A DNA stretch of 64,000 nucleotides from Nonomuraea aurantiaca (GTDB lineage: Bacteria > Actinomycetota > Actinomycetes > Streptosporangiales > Streptosporangiaceae). The position numbers were made by a program, and so were the translations under genes. Below, in pieces: positions 33,422-42,432 of this stretch. The notes beneath the pieces are model-generated. The model was not told the DNA's origin. It made no database searches and saw nothing but the letters and a program-made list of their open reading frames with translations. Location: NCBI RefSeq assembly GCF_020215705.1, contig NZ_JAIWNB010000022.1, positions 1 to 64,000 on the forward strand. The letters run 5' to 3'. The first letter of the stretch is position 1; the number at the start of each line of letters is the position of its first letter.

Positions 33422-33491
33422 ACCGCCAGGTGAACGGCTGCGTCCTGCGCCCCACATGTGGGGCGCAGGACGCAGCCGCTCACCTGGCGGT
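33422..33491. repeat. 70-bp near-perfect palindrome
   Basis: Positions 33422-33456 and 33457-33491 are mutually complementary with one mismatched pair, centred on ACATGT. Part of the arm reads GGCTGCGTCCTGCGCCCC. It lies 6 bp beyond the stop codon of the leftward secreted-protein gene. It could act as a terminator for that gene or form a cruciform. The rest of the 33081-33496 interval shows no convincing gene. Confidence 0.9.
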
Positions 33492-33496
33492 GCCGG

Positions 33497-33874
33497 CTAG
33501 CAAAGCCACCGTCGCGCGGATTCTCTGTCGCCGACCGGTGTCCTGGCCAGCGTGTAGTAGTTTCCGGGGCCGGTCCTGCTGCAGTAGGCGTATGCGGTGA
33601 CCGGGCTGGTGTATCGAGAGCAGCAGCCTGCCCTTACGTCGGGCCCGGGCACGTCGATCCAGATCTCCACCGTGACGGCTTGGTTGCCGCATCCGCCGAT
33701 TCCGGAGATCACATCTCCGTTCTGGCCCGGAGGATAGGCGTACGGCTCGTACCCGTTGCAGTCAGCCGCGGCCGAGGCGGTCGATGCTTTCGGTGCTGCC
33801 GACGCCACCGAGGCCCATGGTATGAGGAGCCCTAGTGCCACTGCGAGAATCATAATAGTTCGCCGAACCATCAT
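33497..33874 (-). CDS. Small secreted Cys-containing protein
   Basis: A 125-residue exported protein. Residues 1-27 form a signal peptide (MMVRRTIMILAVALGLLIPW, then ASA). The mature part is Gly/Tyr-rich and contains five or six Cys (ADCNGYEPYAYPPGQNG, GGCGNQAVTVEIWIDVPG, GCCSRY, AYCSRTGPG). The WVE/WID segment suggests a small disulfide-bonded beta-sheet domain. No family recognised. A ribosome-site-like GGGAGAAATGG precedes the ATG. It lies between the RiPP cluster and an IS remnant, so it may be accessory DNA. Confidence 0.6.
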   Translation of the reverse strand: MMVRRTIMILAVALGLLIPWASVASAAPKASTASAAADCNGYEPYAYPPGQNGDVISGIGGCGNQAVTVEIWIDVPGPDVRAGCCSRYTSPVTAYAYCSRTGPGNYYTLARTPVGDRESARRWLC

Positions 33875-34009
33875 CCATTTCTCCCATCTATGATCTCCTC
33901 ATACGATTCTGGTGAGCTGCCGGATCGGCGGCTATCCCGTATCCGCTGATGTTCAGATGCTCAATGGATTGACGGAATCACCGCAGGCTGCTTCCCCGAT
34001 GCCGTTTAT

Positions 34010-34231
34010 ATGGTGATCTTGTCGGGTGGCGCAGGTGGTTCGGGGCGGTTGACGGATCTGGTCGCGGCCGGCGCGCTGACATCGCTGATCCCTCGCCAGC
34101 TGCTGGACGTGGCCATCGCCACGCACAGATGCCGGGAGCGTCGCGTTCGCAAGCACGCCGCGCATATGGTCGTCTACCTGCTGATCGCGCTGTGCCTCTA
34201 CCCCGACGACGACTACGAGGAGGTCGCTCAG
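34010..34231 (+). pseudogene. IS4-family transposase, N-terminal remnant
   Basis: RLTDLVAAGALTSLIPRQLL, DVAIATHRCRERRVRKHAAH and MVVYLLIALCLYPDDDYEEV match the N-terminal domain of IS4-family transposases (usual pattern LTD-x-LTR-x-FP-x-LVD...RLLPARVVVYYVLALALF-x-YEEV). After DYEEVAQ the similarity ends and no DDE catalytic region follows. The motif R-x-LPAR is also degraded to RVRKHAAH. This is an old fragment of an insertion sequence. The following 34235-34420 holds nothing I can name. Confidence 0.65.
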
Positions 34232-34423
34232 CCCGCGGCAGCCGAGTCGGCGCCGGGTGCGTGGCTGAACCGCCGGCGGGTGAGGGCGGCGGCGCGGCCC
34301 GCGTCCGGCAGCCGGCACACAGCGAGCCGACCAGGCGTTCGACGGCGGGAGCGGTGCCGCGGGGAAGCCGCTTGGCGTGGGCGCCGTGCCGTGGGTCGCC
34401 GTCCCTGGCGCGAGAGGTCGTCT

Positions 34424-34660
34424 CTAGCGCGATGGGAAGGCGACCACCGTGGCCATCGGCGCCGGAGTGAGTGCTTCGGCGCAGTCGGCGCAGGCCAGCA
34501 CGGGAGAGTCGTCGGGGAAGCGCCCGACGCGGGCGCGCGGCCTGGGCCATCTCTTGTGGCAGACCACGCAGGCTTCGCCCTCGAGCTGTGCCCGGCTCAA
34601 ACCATCAGGGTCGAACGTCAACATGCTCCGTGCCGTTCCTGTCGGACCCCAGTTCATCAT
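34424..34660 (-). CDS. Small Cys4 zinc-ribbon-like protein
   Basis: A 78-residue protein with two Cys pairs: GEACVVCHKRWPRPRARVGR and LACADCAEAL. The C-x2-C...C-x2-C arrangement suggests a zinc ribbon. Short proteins of this kind are common in actinomycetes and are of unknown function. Two ATG codons stand in tandem at the start. Length and codon use fit a real gene, but there is no supporting operon context. Confidence 0.5.
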   Translation of the reverse strand: MMNWGPTGTARSMLTFDPDGLSRAQLEGEACVVCHKRWPRPRARVGRFPDDSPVLACADCAEALTPAPMATVVAFPSR

Positions 34661-34786
34661 GCTCCCAGCAGCGGTAGGCCACTCGTATACCGGATCCGTT
34701 ATAAGCCCGAGTGTGCTCCTGATCGTCTAGGCCAGCGTCAAGCCCGGGTGAATTCTCTACCCGGCTCGCACGCCTTACACCTACAA

Positions 34787-34823
34787 AAACGGGCATCCAG
34801 CCACAAGCTGGATGCCCGTTTCG
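34787..34823. terminator. Bidirectional intrinsic terminator
   Basis: AAACGGGCATCCAGC pairs perfectly with GCTGGATGCCCGTTT around a 5-base loop (CACAA), flanked by A and T runs. It lies just beyond the leftward gabT stop codon. Confidence 0.9.
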
Positions 34824-34831
34824 CGCGTTTC

Positions 34832-36160
34832 CTACAGTTCAGCGAAAGCTTTCTCCAGGATGCCGAGACCCTCCTCAAGGAGGTGCTCGGGCATGACCAG
34901 CGGTGGCAGGAAGCGCAGCACGTTGCCGTACGTGCCCGCCGTGAGCACCAGCAGGCCCTCTGCGTGGCAGCGCCGGACGACCTCCGCGAGCGCGGCCGGG
35001 TTCGGCTCCTTCGTGCCCGGCTGGACCAGCTCGACGGCGATCATCGCGCCACGGCCGCGCACGTCGCCGATCACGTCGAAGCGCTCGCGCAGCGCGTGGA
35101 GCCGGGGGAGCATGATCTCGCCGATGCGGCGGGCCTTGGCGACCAGGTCCTCCTCGGCGATGGTCTCCAGCACGCCCAGCGCGGCCGCGCAGGCGACCGG
35201 GTTGCCGCCGTACGTGCCGCCGAGGCCGCCGGGGTGCACCTTGTCCATGATCTCCGCGCGGCCGGTGACGGCGGCGAGCGGGAGACCGCCCGCGATGCCC
35301 TTGGCGGTGGTGATGAGGTCGGGCACGACGCCCTCGTCCTCGCAGGCGAACATCTGCCCGGTACGGGCGAAGCCGGTCTGCACCTCGTCGGCGACGAACA
35401 CGATGCCGTTGTCCCGGCAGAACGCGGCGATCCTCGGCAGGAAGCCCTTGGCCGGCTCGATGAACCCGCCTTCGCCGGCGATTGGCTCGATCACCACGGC
35501 CGCGACGTTCTCCGCGCCGATCTGCTTGCCGATCATGTCGATGGCCTGCGCGGCGGCCTCCTCCGCGCAGTTCTCCGGGCCCGTCGGCCAGCGGAACGGG
35601 TAGGCCAGCGGTACCCGGTACACCTCTGGCGCGAACGGGCCGAAGCCCTGCTTGTAGGGCAGGTTCTTGGCCGTCAGCGTCATGGTCAGCAGGGTGCGGC
35701 CGTGGTAGCCGTGGTCGAACACGACGACCGCCGGGCGGCCCGTGGCGTGCCGGGCGATCTTGACGGCGTTCTCGACGGCCTCGGCGCCGGTGTTCAGCAG
35801 GACCGTGCGCTTCTCGTGGTCGCCGGGGGTCAGCTCGTTGAGCTTCTCGCAGACCTCCACGTACGACTCGTACGGGGTGACCATGAAACAGGTGTGGGTG
35901 AAGTCGGCGACCTGCTCCCGGACTCGCTCGACCACCTTGGGCGCGGCATTGCCGACGCTGGTCACGGCGATGCCGGAGCCGAAGTCGATCAGCGAGTTGC
36001 CGTCGGCGTCCTGGACGACGCCGCCGCCGGCGCGCGTCACGAAGACCGGCAGCGCGGTGCCGATGCCCGGGGGAACGGCGGCCTGCTTACGGGCCAGCAA
36101 CTCCTGCGATTTCGGGCCTGGGATCGCGGTGACGAGACGACGCTCCTGCGGAATGCTCAT
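34832..36160 (-). CDS. gabT: 4-aminobutyrate aminotransferase
   Basis: A 442-residue class III PLP aminotransferase of the GabT type, converting GABA and 2-oxoglutarate into succinate semialdehyde and glutamate. The PLP site is intact: LLNTGAEAVENAVKIARHAT, FDHGYHGRTLLTMTLTAK, VVIEPIAGEGGFIEPAKGFL, IVFVADEVQTGFARTG and the lysine in LITTAKGIAGGLPLAAV. The start at MSIPQERRL is preferred to one nine codons upstream because the family begins there. It is divergent from a PucR regulator, and an aldehyde dehydrogenase (possibly succinate semialdehyde dehydrogenase) lies 2.5 kb away, suggesting a GABA catabolic locus. Confidence 0.93.
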   Translation of the reverse strand: MSIPQERRLVTAIPGPKSQELLARKQAAVPPGIGTALPVFVTRAGGGVVQDADGNSLIDFGSGIAVTSVGNAAPKVVERVREQVADFTHTCFMVTPYESYVEVCEKLNELTPGDHEKRTVLLNTGAEAVENAVKIARHATGRPAVVVFDHGYHGRTLLTMTLTAKNLPYKQGFGPFAPEVYRVPLAYPFRWPTGPENCAEEAAAQAIDMIGKQIGAENVAAVVIEPIAGEGGFIEPAKGFLPRIAAFCRDNGIVFVADEVQTGFARTGQMFACEDEGVVPDLITTAKGIAGGLPLAAVTGRAEIMDKVHPGGLGGTYGGNPVACAAALGVLETIAEEDLVAKARRIGEIMLPRLHALRERFDVIGDVRGRGAMIAVELVQPGTKEPNPAALAEVVRRCHAEGLLVLTAGTYGNVLRFLPPLVMPEHLLEEGLGILEKAFAEL

Positions 36161-36249
36161 AGGCCCGACGGTACGCCGGGCGCTCACCTGGCCCGATGCG
36201 TCGATATGTCACACTGGGGTGCCCGTCTTTGCCGGAATGGACAACTCGT

Positions 36250-37845
36250 ATGGCGCCTTCGCTGCGGACCGTGGTGCGACGGACAGGGCTGCGGCCGCTG
36301 GTCGGCACCTTGGACTCGGTCGTGCGCTGGGTGGCCGTCAGCGAGCTGGAGGATCCCACACCGTACCTGGAGGGCGACGAGCTCCTTCTGACCACGGGTA
36401 TGCGCCTCGAAGGCGATTTTTCACAATATGTCGCCCGCCTCGTGGCGCGTGGCGTGGCCGGGCTCGCCCTCGGCGTCGGGCTCTCGCACGAAGAGGTGCC
36501 GCCCGCCCTGCTGGAGGCGGCCACCGCGGCCGGGCTGCCGCTGCTGGAGGTGCCGCGCGAGACGCCGTTCATCGCGGTCGGCAAGGCGGTCAGCGACCTG
36601 CTCGCCGCCGAGCAGTACGACGAGATCACCCGCGCCTTCGCCGCCCAGGGCCGCCTCACGCGGGCCGCCCTGCGGACCGAGGGCCCGTACGCGGTCATCG
36701 ACCGGCTGGCCAAGGAGGTCGGCGGCTGGGCCGCGCTGCTGGATGAGAACGGCGAGGTACGCCACGCCACCCGCGCTGCCAAGGCCGAGGCGGCGGCCCG
36801 CGAGCTGGCCCGGCTGCGCGGCGAGCACGGGGTCTGGCGGGGCGGCGCGGCGAACGGGCGGCCGCCCGCGAGCCTGGCGCTCTCCGGACCGGACGAGCAC
36901 GTCGTCCTGCAGCCGCTGGGCGGGGGGCCGAGGCCGCGCGGGTTCTTCGTGGTCGGGGCGTCCCGGGCGTTCTCGCCCGTCACGCAGACGGTCATCAACG
37001 CGGCCGGATCGCTGCTCACGCTGGCCGTCGAGCAGGGCGGCGCCCAGCGGGAGGCCGAGCGGCGGGTGCGCTCGGCCGTACTGGGGCTCCTGCTGGACGG
37101 GGGACTAGACGGGGGAAAGGGGCGCGGGCGCGCGCAACCGACAGGTGCGGAGCGGGCGCGCGCGGCGCTGGCGCCGCTCGGTGGGCGGCTGCCGGAAGAG
37201 CCGGTGGTGGTGCTGGCGGTGGCGGGCGACGCGCTCGACGCGGTGGAGCCGCACGCCTTCACCGCCCGCCTCCCCGAAGCCATCCGCCTTCCTGAGGCCG
37301 CCCGCCTTCCCGAGGCCGCCCGCTTCTCCGAGGACGCTCCGCTCGGATCGCCGGTCGTGGTGCTCGTGGCCGAGGCGGAGGCCGAGAGGGTGGCCGCGCT
37401 CGCCGGGGGGACGGTCGGGATGAGCGCGCCCAGCGCGTACGGTGACCTGCCCGGCGCGCTCGACCAGGCCAGGCGGGCGTTCGAGAGCGGTCGTGACGGC
37501 CTCGTCAGGTTCGCCGACCTCGCCGGCCAGGGGCTGCTTACCCTGCTCGACCCCGCCGCCGCCCAGGCGTTCGCGGCGGCGCTGCTCGCGCCCCTCACCA
37601 GGTACGGCTCGCGGGCCGACCTGATCGAGTCGCTGCGCGCCTACATCGGCAGCAACGGCCACTGGGACGCGGCGGCCCAGCGGCTCGGCATCCACCGCCA
37701 CACGCTCCGCTACCGCATGAAGCGGGTCAGCGAACTGCTGGGCCGGGACCTGGACGATCCCGGCGTGCGCGCCGAGCTCTGGATCGCGCTGGCGGCTACT
37801 TCTTCTGCCTGTCCACCAGATAGCAGCAGATCGTCGCCGTCGTGA
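36250..37845 (+). CDS. PucR-family transcriptional regulator (gabT-associated)
   Basis: A 531-residue PucR regulator. N-terminal PucR domain (residues ~1-110: RTVVRRTGLRPLVGTLDSVV, GDELLLTTGMRLEGDFSQYV) and C-terminal HTH_30 (LRAYIGSNGHWDAAAQRLGI, HRHTLRYRMKRVSELLGRDL). The middle carries an unusual run LPEAIRLPEAARLPEAARF encoded by an 18-bp tandem repeat. It is divergent from gabT with a 90-bp shared promoter region, so GABA induction of gabT is the likely role, as known for GabR/PucR pairs in actinobacteria. ATG 36250 is chosen; the longer frame start has no similarity. It overlaps the convergent TetR gene by 50 bp. Confidence 0.88.
   Translation: MAPSLRTVVRRTGLRPLVGTLDSVVRWVAVSELEDPTPYLEGDELLLTTGMRLEGDFSQYVARLVARGVAGLALGVGLSHEEVPPALLEAATAAGLPLLEVPRETPFIAVGKAVSDLLAAEQYDEITRAFAAQGRLTRAALRTEGPYAVIDRLAKEVGGWAALLDENGEVRHATRAAKAEAAARELARLRGEHGVWRGGAANGRPPASLALSGPDEHVVLQPLGGGPRPRGFFVVGASRAFSPVTQTVINAAGSLLTLAVEQGGAQREAERRVRSAVLGLLLDGGLDGGKGRGRAQPTGAERARAALAPLGGRLPEEPVVVLAVAGDALDAVEPHAFTARLPEAIRLPEAARLPEAARFSEDAPLGSPVVVLVAEAEAERVAALAGGTVGMSAPSAYGDLPGALDQARRAFESGRDGLVRFADLAGQGLLTLLDPAAAQAFAAALLAPLTRYGSRADLIESLRAYIGSNGHWDAAAQRLGIHRHTLRYRMKRVSELLGRDLDDPGVRAELWIALAATSSACPPDSSRSSPS
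37267..37335 (+). repeat. 18-bp tandem repeat inside pucR
   Basis: Three copies of about CGCCTTCCCGAGGCCGCC (37267, 37285, 37303) and a partial fourth encode RLPEAA repeated in frame in the regulator's middle domain. Confidence 0.85.
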
Positions 37846-38428
37846 CCGCCTCGTAGGTGCGGCCGTCACGCAGGTGACCGGCCCGCTCCAGGCTGATCGC
37901 GCCCTGGGCGGCGGCCCACAGCGCGTCGGCGATCTTGCGGGGCTGGGTCGGGATGAGGTATCCGGCGGAGATGCAGTCGGCGATCACCCGGTCGAGGATG
38001 TTGAGCGCCGCGCGGGCCAATGTCCTGGCCCGCTCGCTGGGTTCGAAACCGGGGATCGCCCGCTCGAACATCAAGCTGTAGTAGCCGGGCTCGGCCAGAC
38101 ACGCCTGACGGTAGGCGGGGCCGAGCGCGGTGAGGTTCTCGAGCGCGTCCCGCCGCTGCGGGACCGCGTCCAGAAAGCGCCGGAAGCGCTCGAATCCCTC
38201 CAGGTAGAGGGCCTCCGCCAGCCCTTCCCTGTTGCCGAACATCGTGTAGATCACCGTTGTCGTGCAACCGGCCTCCGTGGCGATCCTGCGCATGGTCAAG
38301 CTCTCGGGGCCGTCGCTGATCAGCAGATTGACCGCGACGTCGAGAAGCCGGGAACGCAGTTCGTCATGGGTGGCCCGCTCACCGAGCAAGTAGGCGCCTT
38401 GGAGCCCGAGAGGCGCCGAGGAGGTCAT
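37796..38428 (-). CDS. TetR-family transcriptional regulator
   Basis: A 210-residue TetR regulator. The HTH is RSRLLDVAVNLLISDGPESL, TMRRIATEAGCTTTVIYTMF (residues ~24-65), with a TetR_C-type ligand domain (LTALGPAYRQACLAEPGYYS, FERAIPGF). It is divergent from the aldehyde dehydrogenase gene, with a ~230-bp intergenic region between them, and that gene is a possible target. ATG 38428 gives the usual length. The 3' end overlaps the convergent PucR gene. Confidence 0.88.
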   Translation of the reverse strand: MTSSAPLGLQGAYLLGERATHDELRSRLLDVAVNLLISDGPESLTMRRIATEAGCTTTVIYTMFGNREGLAEALYLEGFERFRRFLDAVPQRRDALENLTALGPAYRQACLAEPGYYSLMFERAIPGFEPSERARTLARAALNILDRVIADCISAGYLIPTQPRKIADALWAAAQGAISLERAGHLRDGRTYEAVTTATICCYLVDRQKK

Positions 38429-38660
38429 GGGGCCACGCCTTTCTGCTCGGGGGCCCGCCGCGCTGAGGGACCCGCACACGATGACTTAGCCAGCCGGGAG
38501 AAAGTTCAAACCGCCCTGCATGGTAAACATCCCGAATTAGGTCTACTTCTGTTACATCCTGGGTAGGCAAGGGAGGTTGTACTTAACGGTGAGGTCTGGT
38601 GGGGGTCTTGTGCACGGTGGTGTACGTCCCCGATCGTCGCCTTGGCATAACGTCGAGAAC

Positions 38661-40088
<1,428 letters not shown>

Positions 40089-41192
40089 CTATGCCCGCTG
40101 CGCCGTGTCGAACAGGGCCTTGGCGGCGTCGCCGAAGTAGGGGCCGTACATGGTGCGCTGGTCGTCGCTGTACTTGAAGCTGCTCAGCGACGTGATCTCG
40201 CCGGTGCCCGTGGCGGGGTCGAAGCCGGACAGCCACGGGCCGCCGCTGGAGCCCGCCGTCATGTCGCAGCCCATGCCCTGGTCGCGGGTCTGCTTGTAGG
40301 GGTCGCCGTGCAGGCGGCCCGCGCAGTAGACCAGGTGCTCGCCGTCGTAGGGCGGATCGGCCGGGAAGCCGAAGCCGAACGTCTGGCCGCCGCGCGGAGG
40401 GTTGAAGGCGATCTGCTGGGCGCCGACCACGTCGGTGACGTGCCGGCTCTCCGCGGTCGTCAGGGCCACCATGCCCACGTCGTAGCTGTCGTCGGCGGAG
40501 TGCGCCCACGGGCCGGTGACGAACATGCGGCGGGCGGCGTACTGGCCGTAGGGGTGGCCGCCGCCGTCGCGGTAGCCGGGCACGAACTGCCAGTTGGCCG
40601 CCCACTCGCCGGTGCCGTCCTTGACGCAGTGGCCGGCCGTGACCACGAGGTCCCTGCTCGCGCTCTTGACCGTGCTCGCGGAGCACACGAAGTCGATCCC
40701 GCTGACGGTCAGGAAGACGCGGCCGGTGGTGCGGGTCACCGCGCCGCCGGTCAGCCAGCGGGAGCCGGACGTGGTGGTCAGGGGCCGGGCCGACTGGAGG
40801 CGGGGGACGGGGATCCTGGCCTTCTCGCCTTCGCGGGTCACCTTCCCGCCGGTCGCTTTCTCACCGGTCAGGCCGGGTGCCGCGGCGATCCCCGTCTTCT
40901 TGGCGAGGCCGCCCAGCAGGCCGTCACGCTTGGTCACGATGCCGAGCATGTCGATCGGCAGGGCGTCGGCCATCCGGGCCGGTGTCCAGTAGTCGAGCAC
41001 GCGCCGCTGCTCGGCGGGGCTGCGGGCGGCCACGTGCTCGACCACCTCCGTCCGCTTGGCCGTGTGCACGATCCGCTTGGCGGCGGGACGGGCGGGGTCG
41101 TGGTGCTGGACGGGCATGGCGCCGATGAGTGCGGGGCCCATCAGCCCCGTGACGAGCGGTACGGCTGTCAGCAAGGGGATGCTCAGACTCAT
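40089..41192 (-). CDS. Secreted trypsin-like serine peptidase
   Basis: A 367-residue S1/V8-like peptidase. The triad is visible: His in DLVVTAGHCVKDG, Asp in SYDVGMVAL and Ser in MTAGSSGGPWLSG. MSLSIPLLTAVPLVTGLMGP serves as the signal peptide, and a ~120-residue pro-region (RVLDYWTPARMADALPI...) precedes the catalytic domain. It is a tandem paralogue of the next gene, with which it shares the YWTP pro-region motif and the MYGPYFG C-terminus. The natural substrate is unknown; it may be self-activated outside the cell. Confidence 0.85.
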   Translation of the reverse strand: MSLSIPLLTAVPLVTGLMGPALIGAMPVQHHDPARPAAKRIVHTAKRTEVVEHVAARSPAEQRRVLDYWTPARMADALPIDMLGIVTKRDGLLGGLAKKTGIAAAPGLTGEKATGGKVTREGEKARIPVPRLQSARPLTTTSGSRWLTGGAVTRTTGRVFLTVSGIDFVCSASTVKSASRDLVVTAGHCVKDGTGEWAANWQFVPGYRDGGGHPYGQYAARRMFVTGPWAHSADDSYDVGMVALTTAESRHVTDVVGAQQIAFNPPRGGQTFGFGFPADPPYDGEHLVYCAGRLHGDPYKQTRDQGMGCDMTAGSSGGPWLSGFDPATGTGEITSLSSFKYSDDQRTMYGPYFGDAAKALFDTAQRA

Positions 41193-41248
41193 GACCCCCG
41201 AGTGTGCACCACAAGATGTGTTCTTGTGACTACTTTCGGTTAATGGTT

Positions 41249-42235
41249 TCAGAGGGCGTTGACGCTCTGGGCGGCTTGGTAGACAGCTTGGGCCTCTGAC
41301 CCGAAATAAGGGCCGAACATCCATTTAGGGGCGAAGTTGTATTTGAAGCTGTTGACGGAGTTCTGGGTGCCGAGTCCGGTCGTTTCATTGAAATTCTGGA
41401 ACCATGGACCGCCGCTCGAACCGCCGGTCATGTCGCAGGTCAGACCCTGATCGTTGGACATCAGGAAATCGTCGAACGCACGGCCGCTGCAGTAGGTCAG
41501 CTTCGAGCCGTCGTACGGGGCCGCCGCCGGGTAGCCGAACGCGTACATCTGCCGGCCCCGCGCCTGGTTGAACGCCACACCCTGGCCACCCACCACGTCG
41601 GTCAGCGACTTGCCCTGCAGCGGCGCCACCACGGCGGCGGCGACGTCGAAATTGATGTCCTCGCCGGCGTTCCACTGCGGGGTGGTCAGCAGCTTGGTGG
41701 CCGCCCAGGTGCCGTTCGGGCGGCTGCCGTTGTCGTATCCGGGGACGAACACCCAGTTGGTGTGGAAGGCGCCGCCCATCTTGACGCAGTGGCCCGCGGT
41801 GAGCACCACGCTCTTGTTGGCGCTGGTCACGGCCGAGCCGGAGCAGGAGGCGTTGCGTCCCTGGTAGGTGAAGAAGACCCGGCCGGTCGTCTTCGTGATC
41901 GCGCCGCCGCGGGTCCAGGCCGTGCCGCCGCTGTTGGCGGCCTGCGGCTGCGCGGCGCCGGCCGGGGCGCCGGTGGGCGGGACCGTCGTGGGCTCGCCGG
42001 GGGCGCCCATGGCGAGCCTGGCCTGCTTCTTGGGCGCGGGGGCGTCGAGTGGCTGGGCCGCCTCCATCTTCTGCGGGGTCCAGTAACGGAGGACGGCTTT
42101 CTGTTCGGAGGTGGAGTCGGCGGCCGCCTTCTGGGCGGGCTTGGGCCCCGACTGGGCCTGCGCGAGCCCGGCCGGGAGCAGGGCGCCCCCGGCGGTGAGG
42201 GTGAGGATGGAAAGCAGAGCGACTCTGCGGTGCAT
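41249..42235 (-). CDS. Secreted trypsin-like serine peptidase, paralogue
   Basis: A 328-residue S1/V8-like peptidase with a clean Sec signal peptide (MHRRVALLSILTLTAGGALL, cleaved near AQAQ-S). The pro-region contains LRYWTPQKMEAAQPLD and a Pro/Ala linker. The triad lies in SVVLTAGHCVKMG, NFDVAAAVVA and MTGGSSGGPWFQN. It is upstream of, and similar throughout to, the previous gene, so the two arose by tandem duplication. The 56-bp gap has no obvious terminator, so they may be co-transcribed. Confidence 0.88.
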   Translation of the reverse strand: MHRRVALLSILTLTAGGALLPAGLAQAQSGPKPAQKAAADSTSEQKAVLRYWTPQKMEAAQPLDAPAPKKQARLAMGAPGEPTTVPPTGAPAGAAQPQAANSGGTAWTRGGAITKTTGRVFFTYQGRNASCSGSAVTSANKSVVLTAGHCVKMGGAFHTNWVFVPGYDNGSRPNGTWAATKLLTTPQWNAGEDINFDVAAAVVAPLQGKSLTDVVGGQGVAFNQARGRQMYAFGYPAAAPYDGSKLTYCSGRAFDDFLMSNDQGLTCDMTGGSSGGPWFQNFNETTGLGTQNSVNSFKYNFAPKWMFGPYFGSEAQAVYQAAQSVNAL

Positions 42236-42432
42236 TACGTACCTCCCGAAATCCCGGATCTGAGGTTGGAAGGTAGCGGCCCCAATATCCAGATTTCTCA
42301 GGATTTGCGCATACGGATATGGGGAAATTTGGGCGTTAATGTAGATGAATATCTGGTGTCACAGGCGTTGCCATATTCAGCGACGGGGGAGGCGCGTGCC
42401 GGGTCGCTTCCGGCAGCGGGGACAATGGACGG

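Noticed and set aside
33205..33600. Short frames on both strands around the palindrome sharing GCVLRPTCGAQDA
   Set aside because: The shared peptide arises because the palindrome reads the same on both strands. No ribosome site or family similarity.
34010..36391. A 793-codon frame from the IS4 remnant across gabT
   Set aside because: Beyond ~34231 it has no family similarity and is antisense to gabT. The gabT frame carries all PLP motifs.
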